From Bacillota bacterium (GTDB lineage: Bacteria > Bacillota > Sulfobacillia > JAMCWA01), in NCBI GenBank assembly GCA_023475165.1, contig JAMCWA010000039.1:1-64000 (forward strand): a stretch of DNA of 64,000 nt, given 5' to 3'. Positions 62,271-64,000 of this stretch are shown here, piece by piece (the first letter of the stretch is position 1; the number at the start of each line of letters is the position of its first letter). The notes under the pieces were generated by a model. The model did not search any database, was not told the DNA's origin, and worked only from the letters and a program-made list of their open reading frames with translations. A program made the position numbers and the translations under genes.

Positions 62271-63025
62271 AAATTCTTGACAAATGCGGTGTTCTGCAAA
62301 GTGTGACCCCGCTTGCGCCCCATTGCTTCAAATCCGACCCCGTTACTTATTGCCTCTCAGCCCGCATTGCGGGCTGATGTGAATCTTGCCGGGGAAGCTC
62401 TGCGACCCCGGCACTTTAACCTGCACGGTTTTCGACCCCATGGTTCACTGCAGTTTACTCCGATTTGAAAGGATAAGTACAGCATAAATTTCTGCTGCCG
62501 AATGCTTCACAAAAAGCCGCCAAATCCGCTTTCAAATTCGCCGAAGGGGCAAACACCTTATAGCGGTAACTAAAACGCGACACAGCGGCACACGGTGGCT
62601 CACGGCATTAAACATTTGTGTGCCGGATAACGAGGGTATACATAAAACGTACAGTTTTTGTAGACTGCCCGTAACGAACAAATAAATCGGCTTGTATCCC
62701 ATGGTTCATGGTGAACCATGGATTTACAGGAATTCTGTTCTGTGGTAAAATTTCCCGCCAAGAGGGGGGTTTAAGGGGGTAAGAAATTATCCGGAAAAAT
62801 CCCTCGTTTTCTTTTTCTGCATGTCATGCTTTTCGCTTCGCCATAAAAATATACCGCAGAAACAACTTGCAATCCGTTTCGGACAGAGTTAACATCACCA
62901 ACACGAAAGTGAATAACCTGTTTGAAACGGAAAGTTAGCGGTAGATAGGCTGTCGCGCCCTTGCGGGTCTGAAAAGGGGTTGCCCCGCTCTTCGTAGATT
63001 TTCGGGGCGGTCATTTTCACGGTTT
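62271..63025. other. AT-rich intergenic region, possible mobile-element debris
   Basis: No gene of support. It contains repeated GACCCC words (62303-62440), a perfect 10-bp inverted repeat CCATGGTTCA-tgg-TGAACCATGG at 62699-62721, and other short palindromes. The related string CCATGGTTCACTGCAG occurs at 62439. Such motifs often mark ends of insertion sequences, but no full element is delimited here. Confidence 0.45.
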
Positions 63026-64000
63026 TTAGGCTCCTTGGACGGCCATGGATAATGTTGGGAATAGCTCTCGCCGCATGGCCTCGTCCAGGATAACGAGCTC
63101 CCGGTATCCCTTGAGGCGCCGAAAGCCCTTCTCCGCTTCCAGATAGGCGGCCGCAGTCCACCGGAGAACCTGCTCTCCGTTCTGCCACCGCTTCACATTA
63201 CGGCAAATGGTTCTGGCCCTGTCGTTGGCGGACTCAATGATGTTGGTGGAACCCAGGCTCAAACAGAGTTTCTCTGGTAGCCCCAGGCGGTTGACGGTGA
63301 GTGTATCGTCCATCCCCTCCCGGAGGCTCGCTGCGGCACCCGGGTATGGCTTCTCCAGTCGGGTGGCCAGGGCGCGCAGGGTTTCCAGTGCCCGGTCCGG
63401 GTTCGTATTGTGCCAGGCGTCGTCCAGTTTCCGTGCCACCCAGGCCTGTTCGTTTTTGGGAAGGTGCTCCATAACGTTTCGCTTCTTGTGTACCCGGCAG
63501 CGCTGGATGAAGGCCCTATTGCCGAAGGCATCTTTGACGGCGGCAGCCAGGGCCCAGGACCCGTCGATCACCACCAGGATGCCTTCTTCCACCCTGAGGC
63601 CCCGCTCCAGAAGGTTGGCCAGGAGGGCCTGACAGACAGCCTTGTTTTCCGTAGCCCCCTCCCAGAGGCCAAGCATATGCTTCTTTCCACCAGCGTCAAT
63701 CCCCAGGGCGGCTACCACGGTATGTTCGGCCACCACCACCCCGTCGATCATGAGCACCAGGAACCGTTCCCGGTCCAGGGGCCGAACCAAAAGTTCAGCC
63801 AGGGCTTGCCGGGTACCGGCGATGAAGCGCCGGCTGATCGCGCTCTTGGAAATGCCCACGGTTTCGATCCCGCTGTCGATGGGCTCCAGGCCATGGGTAT
63901 AGCGGCGCGTGGAAAGACCATAGAGGATGCGCTCCATGGCCGCCATAGTCAGCATATCCTGCCGCTGGAACATGGAGTAGGTTTGAAGCTGTACCTCCTG
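63026..64000 (-). mobile_element. IS256-family transposase (N-terminus beyond window)
   Basis: At least 324 residues of a Mutator/IS256-type DDE transposase. Core motifs are LMIDGVVVAEHTVVAALGID (first Asp), ILVVIDGSWALAAAVKDAFG (second Asp), QRCRVHKKRNVMEHLPK (C/H motif) and STNIIESANDRARTICRNVK (catalytic Glu). The frame stays open to base 64000 (the residues before the first visible Met read QEVQLQTYS), so the true N-terminus lies outside. The stop is at 63026; the terminal inverted repeat on this side was not identified with confidence. Confidence 0.9.

Noticed and set aside
1-64000. CRISPR arrays, tRNA and rRNA genes
   Set aside because: No regularly spaced direct repeats, no tRNA cloverleaf with TTCGA arm and no rRNA sequence were noticed on reading.

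Overview
The window looks like a chromosomal segment of a fairly GC-rich, anaerobic, endospore-forming Firmicute (class Clostridia in the broad sense; Moorella or Desulfotomaculum relatives are my guess). The basis is AddAB instead of RecBCD, a gerA-type spore germination operon, an ilvB T-box leader, SigA-like promoters with TTGACA/TATAAT spacing, the anaerobic cobalamin pathway, a complex I without its NADH module, and a tungsten/molybdenum aldehyde:ferredoxin oxidoreductase. The species cannot be named from sequence alone.

Layout. 1-8062: addB (start outside the window) and addA. 8261-9424: an AmrS-like radical SAM enzyme on the minus strand. 9445-9624: a long imperfect palindromic element. 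10000-11878: a cobalamin riboswitch with cblT-cblS (alpha-ribazole uptake and kinase). 12225-16074: a Moco-type riboswitch with a DUF364 gene and modABC. 16071-16388: an aminotransferase remnant. 16456-18547: a glycerol dehydrogenase-like gene and terC. 18679-21571: minus-strand ilvB-ilvN behind a T-box. 21831-24328: a DUF2225 protein and an amidohydrolase. 24541-34475: an 11-gene nuoABCDHIJKLMN operon behind a strong promoter. 34775-47111: a second cobalamin riboswitch, the cobalt transporter cbiMNQO and cbiD-ET-L-F-GH-J-X-C. 47354-49970: a TPP riboswitch with thiD, a broken thiW and thiE. 50295-54473: a minus-strand spore germination operon with a GerAB-GerAC fusion. 54817-58260: an ArsB/NhaD-type transporter and an AOR-family oxidoreductase. 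58357-62235: an Rhs/YD-repeat polymorphic toxin that seems truncated at its 5' end, with a putative immunity gene. 62236-64000: AT-rich filler and an IS256-family transposase cut by the window edge.

How the parts fit. The two B12-riboswitch loci are complementary: one salvages the lower-ligand nucleoside and the other imports cobalt and builds the corrin ring from sirohydrochlorin to cobyrinate. The Moco riboswitch and modABC would supply molybdate or tungstate for enzymes such as the AOR. The 11-subunit complex I probably takes electrons from a donor other than NADH, perhaps the reduced ferredoxin that AOR-type enzymes make.

The most unusual signals are the following. A palindromic element has solo halves elsewhere, one lodged inside a cobalamin riboswitch and one in the nuo leader. 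Two more short dispersed repeats overlap the 3' ends of genes. A roughly 225-nt highly structured element sits between cbiD and cbiET. Low-complexity insertions recur in otherwise conserved enzymes. GerAB and GerAC are joined in one frame. The Rhs toxin tip and immunity gene are compositionally foreign.
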